Of a stretch of 64,000 nucleotides of DNA, positions 25,835 through 33,969 are shown in pieces; the first letter of the stretch is position 1, and each line of letters opens with the position of its first letter. The translations under genes and the position numbers were made by a program. Location of the stretch: the NCBI GenBank assembly GCA_910575005.1, contig CAJTCL010000001.1, positions 1-64,000 of the forward strand, read 5' to 3'. The notes under the pieces are model-generated. The model was not told where the DNA came from, did not search any database, and saw only the letters and a list, made by a program, of their open reading frames with translations. The DNA comes from Lachnospiraceae bacterium (lineage in GTDB: Bacteria > Bacillota > Clostridia > Lachnospirales > Lachnospiraceae).

Positions 25835-26726
25835 GTTTATTTTTTATATATATTTCTTGTGCCTGTTCAGCTAAAATACCTTTTAAATACTTTGGTTCAA
25901 TGACTTCAACTTGTGCCCCGAATGAAAGCAGATAACCAGTAAGCCATGTATCAACTGGGATTTCTGTACAAACAATTAAATCACCGTTTTTTTGATATTT
26001 AATTTCTGATTCGTCAAATTCATCATAGACACGATATACAATAGCTTTTGAAAACGAAAGGACTATTTTAGGGTATATCTGTTGCAGATTGTTTTTTTCT
26101 TCCGGGTATGGTCTTGGCACAAATGTGTCCTCTAATAATTCCAGCTCTAATATACGGTTTAATTTGAATGTGCGAAAATCTTGTTTTTCCATACAAAATG
26201 CTTTTAAATACCACTCTTTTGATTTATAAGATATTTTTAATGGTTGAACGATTCGTGTGCTTCTTCTGCTGTTAGAGTTTTCATAAACTATCTTTACTTT
26301 TCTACACTGAATCACCGCTGTTTTCAAAATTTCAAATTTTGAGTTATCATAAATGCGTTTTCCCCAACGTGAAAAATCCACTTCAAGCCAATTTCTTGTA
26401 TTTACATTGAAAATCGCTGATAACTTTGTTAGTAATTCTTTTTCTCCAGTATAGCCTGTGGCAAATATACTTTGTATTGCCGTCAATACTTCCTGCTTCT
26501 CATTTTCGGATAATATTGCTCTGTCCAAAATAAAATCCTGCAATAAGTATATACCGCCGTTTCTTCCCGGTTCAGCATAAATCGGGATACCCGCACTGCT
26601 TAATGCTTCTACGTCACGATAAATTGTTCTTGTAGAAACTTCAAATTCAGCTGCTAATTCAGGAGCAGTAGCACGTTCCTTGTCTAAAAGATAATATAAC
26701 ATTTTGAATAAGCGATTATCTGACAT
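25830..26726 (-). CDS. WYL-domain (YafY-type) transcriptional regulator
   Basis: 298 residues from ATG 26726 behind GGGGAGGTG; the frame runs open to 26966 but that part is the 170-base repeat and lacks an RBS. N-terminal HTH_11 (E-L-A-A-E-F-E-V-S-T-R-T-I-Y-R-D-V-E-A-L), G-R-N-G-G-I-Y-L linker, WYL domain in the middle (E-W-Y-L-K-A-F-C near 205) and WCX tail. Typically a ligand-responsive repressor. Its own promoter overlaps repeated TTGACA half-sites, so autoregulation is likely. Confidence 0.9.
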   Translation of the reverse strand: MSDNRLFKMLYYLLDKERATAPELAAEFEVSTRTIYRDVEALSSAGIPIYAEPGRNGGIYLLQDFILDRAILSENEKQEVLTAIQSIFATGYTGEKELLTKLSAIFNVNTRNWLEVDFSRWGKRIYDNSKFEILKTAVIQCRKVKIVYENSNSRRSTRIVQPLKISYKSKEWYLKAFCMEKQDFRTFKLNRILELELLEDTFVPRPYPEEKNNLQQIYPKIVLSFSKAIVYRVYDEFDESEIKYQKNGDLIVCTEIPVDTWLTGYLLSFGAQVEVIEPKYLKGILAEQAQEIYIKNKP

Positions 26727-26750
26727 TATTTCACCTCCCCTAATAAGAAT

Positions 26751-26780
26751 ATCATAAAAATCTTGACATGGCTTGACAAG
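26751..26780 (-). promoter_or_regulatory. WYL gene promoter with CTTGACA half-sites
   Basis: Minus strand TTGTCA (26774-26779) and TATGAT (26751-26756) with a 17-base spacer. CTTGACA occurs on the plus strand at 26762-26768 and 26772-26778, covering the -35 box and spacer. Fits repression by the WYL protein. Confidence 0.6.
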
Positions 26781-26811
26781 TTTCGATTTTTTAGTGATAT
26801 ATATATGAAAT

Positions 26812-26980
26812 GGATTCCGGAGTAGTCGGCACTGTGTGTAATGTGCATAACTTGCTATCTTATGGAGTTGTGGGAAAGTCTGTTTGCAGAATGTGGGAAA
26901 GCTGCACTTTAGCTTTTCCATGTTCTGTGAACAGACTTTTCCATGACGGAATAGCAAGTTATACACATTTCCACGGTGCT
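26812..26980 (+). repeat. 170-base palindromic repeat, copy 1 (IME2)
   Basis: Imperfect long inverted repeat: outer arms TGTGCATAACTTGCTAT / ATAGCAAGTTATACACA, inner arms AGTCTGTT/AACAGACT and GGAAAGCT/AGCTTTTCC. The outer arms each contain a perfect match to the DnaA box TTATNCACA. Same unit at 38441-38608 (inverted) and 48016-48186. Copy lies about 95 bases from the right end of IME2. Confidence 0.85.
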
Positions 26981-27076
26981 TGTCTTTTGGTCTTTGATTT
27001 CTTTGGTTCGGAATAATGTGGCACTGGCGGTCTATCTCTTATTTTCGGTTGCTTGCTTCTTTACCGTACATGAGCA

Positions 27077-27177
27077 TTTGCACCCGGATTATCATTTCCA
27101 TATCCCTCAAGCAGATTGATGACGCCCCACACGCCTACGCCTGCCCCGATTGCTGTAACGACTGTCTTTAATCCTGT
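27077..27177 (-). pseudogene. maff2: maff2 middle fragment between IME2 and IME3
   Basis: Minus strand codes G-L-K-T-V-V-T-A-I-G-A-G-V-G-V-W-G-V-I and L-L-E-G-Y-G-N-D-N-P-G-A, the conserved core of Maff2 proteins of conjugative elements. It has no start and is cut at both ends, by IME3 at CCTGT (27173-27177) and IME2 at TTTGC (27077-27081). The frame runs on into IME2 for A-N-A-H-V-R and stops. Confidence 0.88.
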
Positions 27178-27244
27178 AAACACCGAACAAAGTGATATTT
27201 ACAGCGGAATTGTTCTGTAAATTGGGATTTTTATTTAAGAATTA

Positions 27245-28878
27245 TTATTTCCCCGCCCCATTCGACAGACTGCCGATGAAACGGTAATGAATTTCGATAG
27301 ACTGGACTTTCTCACCGTCAACCTTGCGGACATCGCCCACATAGATTTTGGTAATCAGTTCCCTTATGATGCCTGCTGTCAGTTCCTGCAGGTCATTGTA
27401 CTGGCGGATCAGCGCAACCCACTTCTCAGCGTTCTGTGCTGTTTCCCTCCGTTCGCTGTTTTCTTCCTCGAACAGCGCAAGCTGTGCTTTCAGTTCCCCC
27501 TGTTCCTTCCGGTACTTTGGCAGGAGTAAGTCAACCTCGTCCGCCCCTGCCTTGCCTAAAGCATAATCCTCATAGAGTTTGGCAATGACTTTCTCGACCT
27601 CCCCCAGACGCTTTTCAAGGGAAAACTTTTTCTCAATAACTGTGCCAGCGTCAGTCTTGTTCTTGTTTTCATGCTCCATAACTTTGCCAAGGACTGCCTT
27701 CTCGTCCTTCAGCGCCAGCTTTGCCCACTCCCGTATGTCCTTTAAGACCGCATCATGCAAATCCTGTTCGTAGATGCGGTGCGGCGTGCATCCCTGCCTG
27801 CCAATCTTTCGGTATTCCATGCAGGAGCCTACATAAATCTTCTCCGCCCTCTCCGGCACAAAGGATATGCGCCGGTTGCAGGTATCGCAGAATACCATTC
27901 CCGAAAAGATGCTCGCTTTCCCTGTCCGCTTGCGTGACCTTGTGGGATTGGCGAAACTTTCCTGCACTCTCTCCCACAGCTCCCTCTCCACAATCGGCTC
28001 AAACACGTCCTCGACAACCACCCATTCCTCCCTCGGTCTTACAAAGGATTTGCCGACTTTGAAGATGTGTGTCTGCCTCTGCGCCACAAGGTTCCCGATA
28101 TAGACCTCATGCTGGAGAATGGAACGCACCGTTGTGTCAAACCAGCGGTAGTTTGCCGCATTCCCCTCGCCCTTGTAGCCCTGCCATGCCCTCTCGCCCC
28201 GTACATGGTGCCAGTATGCCGGAATCGGTATCTTTTCCGCCCTCAGATAGTTAGAGCGATTGCTGCCGGCCCCCGGCCCGATGCGGACAGTTCATACATC
28301 TTGATGACAATCGGCGCTGTTTCCTCGTCACGCAGCAGCATATGGCTGTCAGCAGGCGATTTCCTGTAGCCGAACGGCGGCACTGTGCTGTGGTAGATGC
28401 CCGCCCTTGCCTTTGTAGTAAGGGTGCTGCGGATTTTCTTGGATATGTCACGGGCATAAAAATCATTAAACAAGTTCTTGAATGGAGCCATTTCGTTATA
28501 TCCAGTGCTTGTGTCGATACCGTCGCTGATCGCTATGTAGCGTACCCTCTTGCTGGGGAAATACATATCAGTGTAATACCCTGTCTGCAAATAATCACGC
28601 CCCAGGCGTGAGAGGTCTTTTGTGATGACCGTGTTGATTTTCCCGCTTTCAATATCCGCAATCATGCGTTTAAAATCAGGTCTTTCAAAATTCGTGCCAC
28701 TCCATCCGTCATCAACGTAGGTTTCGACAATCTCTATGCCGTGGTATCCCGCAAACTGTGTCAGCATCTGCTTCTGGCTTGTTATGGAATTGCTCTCACG
28801 GTCAACGTAGCCATCGTCAACCGATAACCGGGTATAAAGCCCCGCCTTTGGTGTGCCTCTGTATGTTGTCCTGCTCAT
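27245..28878 (-). pseudogene. IME3 large serine recombinase, frameshifted
   Basis: The N-terminal frame (28878-28243) has the resolvase domain with Y-T-R-L-S and T-K-D-L-S-R-L-G-R-D and ends A-A-I-A-L-T-I-stop. The C-terminal sequence continues in the next frame (N-Y-L-R-A-E-K-I-P-I-P-A-Y-W-H-H through zinc ribbon and I-T-K-I-Y-V tail to stop 27245). Joining needs one extra base near 28250: C-TAAC where relatives would have a codon such as CGT before AAC. So a single-base deletion probably inactivated it. Stop is 68 bases from the IME3 left end. Confidence 0.88.
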
Positions 28879-29069
28879 CCTGTTCTCCCTTCTTCGTCCG
28901 AATCCGGTTGAATGCAGATAAGCCCTCTGCCCTCTATTATACTTTCACTGCCCGGAACCTGCAAGGTTTTTTCGTATTTATCTGAATTTAATATCGCCCT
29001 CACAAACGCATCCTGCGGTGTGCGCTCGCTGTCAAATACCCTCGTCACTATCAGTTTCGCTTTATTCAA
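28875..29069 (-). CDS. Small protein upstream of the IME3 recombinase
   Basis: About 64 residues from a TTG at 29069 seven bases after GGAGG; the frame upstream to 29084 includes the RBS itself. Sequence K-A-K-L-I-V-T-R-V-F-D-S-E-R-T-P-Q-D-A-F-V-R-A-I-L then polar. Overlaps the recombinase ATG by four bases (ATGA). Same position as the small gene at 1706 and TnpW elsewhere, so a recombination accessory role is plausible but unproven. Confidence 0.6.
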   Translation of the reverse strand: MNKAKLIVTRVFDSERTPQDAFVRAILNSDKYEKTLQVPGSESIIEGRGLICIQPDSDEEGRTG

Positions 29070-29365
29070 ATATATTCCCTCCAATCAATCCAGTATCACA
29101 CGCTCTCTGCGTCCTGCCCTGCGAAATAAAAGCCCGGCAAGGTGTTAATTTCCCTCTGCCGGGTATCAGACGCTTTAAAAGGACGCAATAAAGACGCTTC
29201 TAAAACGCCTACAAAGCCTTGTATTTCCTATCTTTAGACGCTAAGACACTTATTTTCCAAGTTTAAACTTAAAAAATATTTATACAGATAAAATAGGGCT
29301 GGCACAGGCGTATGTATATATAAAAAAGGATTTCGGATTTTGCCCGTCTTTGCGTCTTTTGCGTC
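29070..29365. other. Terminator and GACGC repeat region, possible IME3 origin
   Basis: Stem CCCGGCA/TGCCGGG (29133-29163). Then GACGC at 29169, 29182, 29193 and 29237 with AACGC at 29204: the last four fall on an 11-base grid. GCGTC follows at 29352 and 29361, before an AT-rich stretch (29220-29300). Repeats directly downstream of a P4-type helicase gene suggest an origin bound by that protein. No coding frame is convincing here. Confidence 0.45.
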
Positions 29366-30742
29366 TTAATGCCCGTTTTCCCCTGTCCTCACCTTTACAT
29401 GGATACCCTTAAACCCCCTTGCTGTCTTGCCGGAGCCGAGTGCGATATTATGGGTATAGTCAAGCCCGTACTGCTTCTCGTTCTGCCGCAGGTAATTGGA
29501 AAAACTGCGCTCCCCCAGCTTCTTTTCGAGGTTGTCCTCACACCACTGGCTGTATGCGCCGTAAAGCTGCTTTGACGTGGCGTGTGTGCCTTTCTCAAGC
29601 CTGATATACCCTTCCGACTGCATGAATACAATGATGTTGTTCCCGTCCTGCATGGCTTTTGTCAGGTTGTCCTCCGCCCTCTGGCTTATGGTGAAACGGT
29701 ATCCGTTATCAATCAGTCGGTGCAACCCCTCAAGACACCATAAGAAAATGCCCTCCGCTTCAGCAATCAATTTTTCGCCGAGAAACGGATCATCTTTCCT
29801 ATCCGACTCCCGCTCCTTTACGGTGAGGACTATCTGCCTGCGGAAAAAGCCGTAGGAACGGTCATACAGTGAACCGAGGTTTCCATTCCCGAAACAGATA
29901 AACCTCACGCATAAATAACCCTGTTCACTCTGCTTTCCCTTGCGTTCCAAATCCGTTTTATCTTCCAGTGTCACTATGGACTTGATATTGTTCGTCTGCG
30001 GCAGTGCCTCCAGCTTCATGTCATCATCAAGCATCAAAAGTTTCCACTCAAGGTCTGCCCGTGCGAAGCGGTCAACCTCCACTTTCTGTATGCTGCCTGT
30101 GTTCATACTGTCACCGAGCAAAACACGAAGCACCCTGCCGATGCGTGACTTGCCCTCTCCGCCTTTGCCTATGACAATCATCATTTTCTGCCCTTTTGTC
30201 GTAGGTAACAGAACATATCCCATAAACTCCTGCAACGTGATAATATCCTCCGGCACTAATAGCTGCCCAAGAAAGGCAAGCCAGCGTGACGGTTCCGGCG
30301 CATCAGGCGCATACCTTACGGGAAGCCTGTTCATGCAGAATTCTTTCTGCGCAGAGAAGCCCTTTGATAAAAAGTATGTGCCGTTTGCCACATGGATACG
30401 GTCTGTCTGGAACGGCAGCGGCGGCGAGTAGCTCCTGATCCGCAGCGCATCAAGGAGTGATGTAGCCTTTTTTGCGATGCCTGATGTGACATAAGGTGCA
30501 ATCTTGTAATATATCTCCGTCTTAATCTGCTCCGCATCACCGACTGCCCCGTTTATGTCAAAAAAAGTGCCGTGTATGCACTTCATAGGGTGCCCTGCGA
30601 GGAAATCCTCACAGAAAAGCACGTCATTGACTTTGTTCCCGTCAAACCATGTTTCCGGCTGTGATGCCTGCTTCATTTTCTCCATTGTCTTTTCCAGCGC
30701 CGCTTTCTGCTCTGGCGGCACACTGTTCCAGTCTTCTTTCAA
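29366..30742 (-). CDS. P4-family primase/helicase (SF3 helicase, D5-like)
   Basis: 458 residues. D5-type N-terminal region then an SF3 helicase with Walker A G-K-G-G-E-G-K-S near residue 190 and Walker B-like L-L-M-L-D-D-D, motif C region I-C-F-G-N-G-N, and a C-terminal winged-helix part. This is the helicase half of P4-type replication proteins. It overlaps the CHC2 primase gene by 101 bases in another frame, so the pair replaces one longer fused protein. Drives replication of excised IME3 by inference. Confidence 0.88.
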   Translation of the reverse strand: MKEDWNSVPPEQKAALEKTMEKMKQASQPETWFDGNKVNDVLFCEDFLAGHPMKCIHGTFFDINGAVGDAEQIKTEIYYKIAPYVTSGIAKKATSLLDALRIRSYSPPLPFQTDRIHVANGTYFLSKGFSAQKEFCMNRLPVRYAPDAPEPSRWLAFLGQLLVPEDIITLQEFMGYVLLPTTKGQKMMIVIGKGGEGKSRIGRVLRVLLGDSMNTGSIQKVEVDRFARADLEWKLLMLDDDMKLEALPQTNNIKSIVTLEDKTDLERKGKQSEQGYLCVRFICFGNGNLGSLYDRSYGFFRRQIVLTVKERESDRKDDPFLGEKLIAEAEGIFLWCLEGLHRLIDNGYRFTISQRAEDNLTKAMQDGNNIIVFMQSEGYIRLEKGTHATSKQLYGAYSQWCEDNLEKKLGERSFSNYLRQNEKQYGLDYTHNIALGSGKTARGFKGIHVKVRTGENGH

Positions 30743-31298
30743 TTTTCAACACTTCCTCTCCATAATCCGTTACTAACTGCACACGCTCCGATAGCGGAGC
30801 GTACAATAACACATCAAGCAGATACTCAATATAGTCTTTCTTTTCCAATGCTTCACAGAATAACGGGTTCCATTCCCCATCCGGCTCCTGCGGCGCATAC
30901 TGTTCTTTCCACTGCCTTAAACAGCACAGGTAATCGGAAAGCACACGGAAACACTTCTTTTCCGCCCTCTCAAACCTCTGCTCCGGTGACAACTTCCGCT
31001 TGCGCTTTGGCGGCGGCTTCCTGCCCCTGTTATCCTCAAAACTGATACCGAAATCCGACGCAATCCGCAACGCCGCTTCCTTCTTCCCAAGCCCATAATA
31101 CTTCGCCACAAAATCAATGGCATCGCCCTTTTCCCCGCACCCGAAACAGTAATAGCGGCCGTCTATCTTCATGCTCGGATTTTTATCCTTATGGAACGGG
31201 CAGACCGCCATGCCATTACGGTTTATCTTTATCCCGCAATGCTCCGCCGCCTGCCTTGCGGTAACACCATTCTCCCTTATCGCTTCAAATACATTCAT
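30642..31298 (-). CDS. CHC2 zinc-finger primase-like protein
   Basis: 218 residues from ATG 31298 (GGAGG five bases upstream). Zinc finger C33, H36, C51, C54 (V-C-P-F-H and Y-C-F-G-C-G), the CHC2 motif of DnaG-type primases, then a basic helical region; no TOPRIM domain is apparent. It likely provides DNA binding or priming for the P4-type helicase encoded immediately downstream and overlapping. Confidence 0.85.
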   Translation of the reverse strand: MNVFEAIRENGVTARQAAEHCGIKINRNGMAVCPFHKDKNPSMKIDGRYYCFGCGEKGDAIDFVAKYYGLGKKEAALRIASDFGISFEDNRGRKPPPKRKRKLSPEQRFERAEKKCFRVLSDYLCCLRQWKEQYAPQEPDGEWNPLFCEALEKKDYIEYLLDVLLYAPLSERVQLVTDYGEEVLKIERRLEQCAARAESGAGKDNGENEAGITAGNMV

Positions 31299-31332
31299 GC
31301 AGCCCTCCATCCAAAATCCCCGCAACGCAAAA

Positions 31333-31375
31333 AGGGCAGCTACAAACCTATACTCAATAGGTTCATAACTGCCCT
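31333..31375 (-). terminator. Terminator/attenuator hairpin with a second copy in the ICE
   Basis: On the minus strand AGGGCAG-T-TATGAACCTA pairs with TAGGTTTGTA-G-CTGCCCT and runs into T5. It lies between the 31404 gene and the primase gene. A stem with the same flanks (CAGGGCAG, TTTGTAGCTGCC, T5) occurs at 57666-57705. Could be a simple terminator or a shared attenuator. Confidence 0.6.
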
Positions 31376-31403
31376 GCCGCTGTGTATTCCCTTAATCAAA
31401 AAT

Positions 31404-31769
31404 CTAATAATTGTCTATATATTTATGCCTGCACCCGTCCGCCCAGTTTCCAATCAGCGCATAGTATAATGGGATAACATGGCTGTTGTCCTCCGCAGCC
31501 TTCACGCCGACATACCCGTTATGCGCACTGAATGTTTCAAAACAGAGCGCAGCATCCTCAAGCTGCTCCGAACCGACGATATCCTCCGAGAGATAGACCA
31601 TGCCGCCTTTTGTCACCCTGATCTGGTTGTTGTGCCTATCATTCCCGCAGGCAATCAGCATACGGAACTGTTCAAGGGTGATTGTCCTGATGTCATACGC
31701 TTTTATTCTCTGCCCGTTCAAAATAATAGATTTTCCCTTCTGTATGGGAAACATTTCCTCTTGTATCAT
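31404..31769 (-). CDS. Unrecognised IME3 protein (121 aa)
   Basis: The frame is open to 31838; ATG at 31769 is chosen because GGCGG precedes it, but an earlier start is possible. Sequence features: Q-K-G-K-S-I-I-L-N-G-Q-R-I, then R-T-I-T-L-E-Q-F-R-M-L-I-A-C-G-N and E-D-N-S-H-V-I-P-L-Y-Y-A. No signal peptide or membrane segment. Family not recognised. It lies in the replication block, first gene before the primase pair. Confidence 0.55.
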   Translation of the reverse strand: MIQEEMFPIQKGKSIILNGQRIKAYDIRTITLEQFRMLIACGNDRHNNQIRVTKGGMVYLSEDIVGSEQLEDAALCFETFSAHNGYVGVKAAEDNSHVIPLYYALIGNWADGCRHKYIDNY

Positions 31770-31859
31770 CCGCCAATATAAATCCCCGTTTTTACAAAAT
31801 TTTATATCCTGCAAGTAGCTTCTGGGAGAGAAGCCCACATTGGAATCGCACCATCATCT

Positions 31860-32027
31860 CTATGACCGCTTTACGGAAGTATCATTATCAGGAAACAGTG
31901 TCATGGCGCAAGGTTCCCACACCTTGTTTGCTTTAAAACATCTCTCGCTCTTGCCTGTCCAGTACAGGCAGTCATGGCGTGCTTTGGCACAGCTCGGCTG
32001 TCTCATACGTCTTGCAGGATTGTCCAT
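31860..32027 (-). CDS. Small cysteine-rich protein (55 aa)
   Basis: Open frame from ATG 32027 to TAG at 31860-31862. Four regularly placed cysteines (P-S-C-A-K, H-D-C-L-Y-W, E-R-C-F-K, E-P-C-A-M) with tryptophans suggest a small zinc-binding domain. The RBS is weak (TGA-rich leader), and the gap would otherwise be 324 bases of non-coding DNA. Coding is supported by composition only; family not recognised. Confidence 0.45.
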   Translation of the reverse strand: MDNPARRMRQPSCAKARHDCLYWTGKSERCFKANKVWEPCAMTLFPDNDTSVKRS

Positions 32028-32093
32028 ATTCAGTTGTCAGTAAATGATGCTTTTCAAAACCGCACCAGCAATAAAACGTATCGGTTTTTCTAG

Positions 32094-32423
32094 TTAAATT
32101 TCCAGCTTGTCCGCCCCGTATTTACGGATAATCCGGAACAGGATTTCCTTCTCTTTTCCCTCCGCTTTTCCGTATAGCCTGCACAGTGTTTCAAGTTCTG
32201 TTTCTGTGAGGGTATTGGTATAGGGCTTGTAGTTATCCGTGATAAAAACCCCACCGCCACAACCCGGCTTTGTATAAATCGGGTAATCAAAAGTCAATGC
32301 GAAAATATCATGGTGTATCGTGCGTATCGTAACGCCCAATTCCCACGCAAGCTCCCTTGCCGTTATATGCCCTTTGACAGACAAAATGCTGATGATTTCC
32401 ATTCTTCGGTGTGCCGTGTCCAT
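32094..32423 (-). CDS. HTH_11-type DNA-binding protein (109 aa)
   Basis: ATG 32423 after a G-rich RBS (GGGGG). N-terminal winged HTH I-T-A-R-E-L-A-W-E-L-G-V-T-I-R-T-I-H-H-D-I and G-C-G-G-G-V-F-I, as in the DNA-binding half of DeoR/WYL proteins, without any effector domain. Similar in design to the next gene at 32536. Probably controls IME3 replication or transfer genes. Confidence 0.75.
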   Translation of the reverse strand: MDTAHRRMEIISILSVKGHITARELAWELGVTIRTIHHDIFALTFDYPIYTKPGCGGGVFITDNYKPYTNTLTETELETLCRLYGKAEGKEKEILFRIIRKYGADKLEI

Positions 32424-32535
32424 GCCCCTGCCCCCTTTCATTTCCGGCTTGAAAAACCTTTAAGATTGCCAGCCCTAAAAGCACATAAAACACCCAAGAA
32501 TCCTTTATATGCTTTATAAGAATGGCAACCGTTTT

Positions 32536-32874
32536 CTATGTAAGTTTGCCGCAGTACGGTCCGAATTCATGTATGATTGACAGAATGGTTTTCCTGTCCT
32601 CCGCCGTACACAAAACAGCGACTTTCTCCAAGCATTCCAGCTGTTCCTGTGATAGCGTGTTCTGGTTCTTCCCAACGCCGTCCATCAGGAAGTAGCCGCC
32701 GTTATATCCCTTTTTTGAAATGACCGGGAGTTCCTCTCCTATGACTTCAAAATCCCTGCTGATTGACTTCCTGCCTACGCAGTATCTGCCCATAAGTTCC
32801 GCCACGGTCAGCTTCTTTCCTGCCAGCAGCATACGCTCAATCTCCCTGCGCCGCTGGAATGCATGGTCTAACAT
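32536..32874 (-). CDS. HTH_11-type DNA-binding protein (112 aa)
   Basis: ATG 32874 with GGGGGTG. HTH L-T-V-A-E-L-M-G-R-Y-C-V-G-R-K-S-I-S-R-D-F-E-V-I then G-Y-N-G-G-Y-F-L, again the DeoR/WYL-type N-terminal domain alone. Tandem arrangement with 32094 suggests an old duplication. Divergent from the plus-strand mobC. Confidence 0.75.
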   Translation of the reverse strand: MLDHAFQRRREIERMLLAGKKLTVAELMGRYCVGRKSISRDFEVIGEELPVISKKGYNGGYFLMDGVGKNQNTLSQEQLECLEKVAVLCTAEDRKTILSIIHEFGPYCGKLT

Positions 32875-33042
32875 TTTTTCACCCCCTTTCACCGCTGTTT
32901 CTGATGTTAATTGTAGATAAAGTAATACCCCCTCTATGGGGGCATTGCCTGAAAAAATTTATAATTTTTTCCGCAATGCCGGAAAAGACTGGAACCTTTT
33001 CCGTGAAGAATAGCAAGCACTGCCTGTGTTCCCTCACAGACT

Positions 33043-33109
33043 CCAATCTTTCAAATTTCCCCGAAGCGGGAACTTGAAAAAATTGGCTTGTAGGGGGCAT
33101 ATCCCCCTA
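33043..33109. other. Candidate oriT of IME3
   Basis: An extended stem CCAAT-N3-TCAA-N2-TTCCC / GGGAA-N2-TTGA-N3-ATTGG spans 33043-33089, followed by a perfect TAGGGGG-CATAT-CCCCCTA hairpin (33091-33109). Both lie in the 368-base non-coding region upstream of the plus-strand mobC, the usual oriT position. Confidence 0.5.
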
Positions 33110-33242
33110 ACCCCCTTTGCGCTCAAAAAATCACAAACTGCCCTGCCTAAGTTTTTGATTTTTTTGCACGAATGCCCCATGTATGAGGGCATTTATTTTT
33201 GTAAAATCCCATTAAAAAACTGATAAGGAGAAAAAAACAAAA

Positions 33243-33584
33243 ATGGCAAACCGTGAGCGCAAAAATGAGCTGAAAATATATCTAAGCGACAAGGAGCAAT
33301 ACATACTGGAACAGAAAGTAAAAATCTCCGGCATGAAAAGCAAATCCCCCTTCCTGCGCCGCCTGATTTTATACGGCTTTGTCTATGACATTGACTATTC
33401 AGATTTACGGGAATACAACACCACACTCGGAAAAATCAGCGGCAACCTGAACCAGATTGCAAAGCGAATGAATGCCACAGGAAATGTGTATAAAGCCGAT
33501 GTGGAGGAAGTGAAAAAGCTGATGAAACAAGTATGGGATACACAATTAGCCATGCTTTCCAGACAGCCAAGCATGAAGCAATAA
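33243..33584 (+). CDS. MobC-like relaxosome protein, orphan
   Basis: 113 residues, RBS AAGGAG. Basic start, S-D-K-E-Q-Y-I-L-E-Q-K-V helix, then the MobC signature I-S-G-N-L-N-Q-I-A-K-R-M-N near residue 70. No relaxase gene follows within IME3. The element may use a relaxase from a helper element, or the relaxase was lost. Only transcribed-right gene of this element. Confidence 0.85.
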   Translation: MANRERKNELKIYLSDKEQYILEQKVKISGMKSKSPFLRRLILYGFVYDIDYSDLREYNTTLGKISGNLNQIAKRMNATGNVYKADVEEVKKLMKQVWDTQLAMLSRQPSMKQ

Positions 33585-33969
33585 ACCCGAACGGAATTCC
33601 CGCCCAAAACAGAATTATATCCGTTCAAATTTTTTACACATATCTACAAAGACCAAACGCAACAAAACCCAAAATCAGACAATTTTCGCACTATTAAAAA
33701 AGGTGTGCCACAGTGAAGTTTTGTCCTTCATTGCAGTACACCTTGATTTGTTCAATATTCCATTAAATATAATTGTTTTTCTAATTCGATACCTATGTAT
33801 TTTTCGTTTTATTCTCATTATGTGTCTTTCTCCAACCAGAATGTAGTTAATATGCTCTTTCATGTAAAATGCAATGCAATTCTATCTGAAAAATGAATTG
33901 CACTGCATTAAACATATAAAATACTCCTTTGCAAAAATAAAAGCCAACAAACTATGATTACTCACAAGT
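33585..33969. other. Non-coding interval with two hairpins
   Basis: 385 bases. A stem AAGGTGT-N4-CAGTGAAG / CTTCATTG-N4-ACACCTT lies at 33700-33744, and TGCAATGCAATTC/GAATTGCACTGCA at 33870-33907. The second is followed on the minus strand by TTTTA and probably terminates the sigma/ABC/VanY/KTR operon. A 47-codon minus frame (33675-33818) behind GGAGAAAG codes a very basic peptide but overlaps the first stem; coding doubtful. Confidence 0.5.

Larger units (their letters stand above)
17057..27076 (-). mobile_element. IME2: serine-recombinase mobilizable element inside maff2
   Basis: Bounded by TTTGC on the plus strand at 17052-17056 and 27077-27081. Joining the outside flanks across one TTTGC copy restores maff2 in frame (D-N-P-G-A-K-S-Q-G). 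The two internal ends are inverted repeats: left TCATGTGAGATAAAGAAG, right (reverse complement) TCATGTACGGTAAAGAAG, 15 of 18 matching. It carries recombinase, TnpW, DnaC-like, replisome organizer, VLP, relaxase, MobC and cargo. About 10.0 kb. Confidence 0.85.

Noticed and set aside
26727..26966. N-terminal extension of the WYL regulator frame (80 codons)
   Set aside because: It is read through the promoter and the 170-base repeat; the RBS fits ATG 26726. The similar frame at 47809-48125 is the same repeat.
33675..33818. 47-codon basic peptide behind GGAGAAAG
   Set aside because: Overlaps a strong hairpin, no recognisable family; not listed as a gene.
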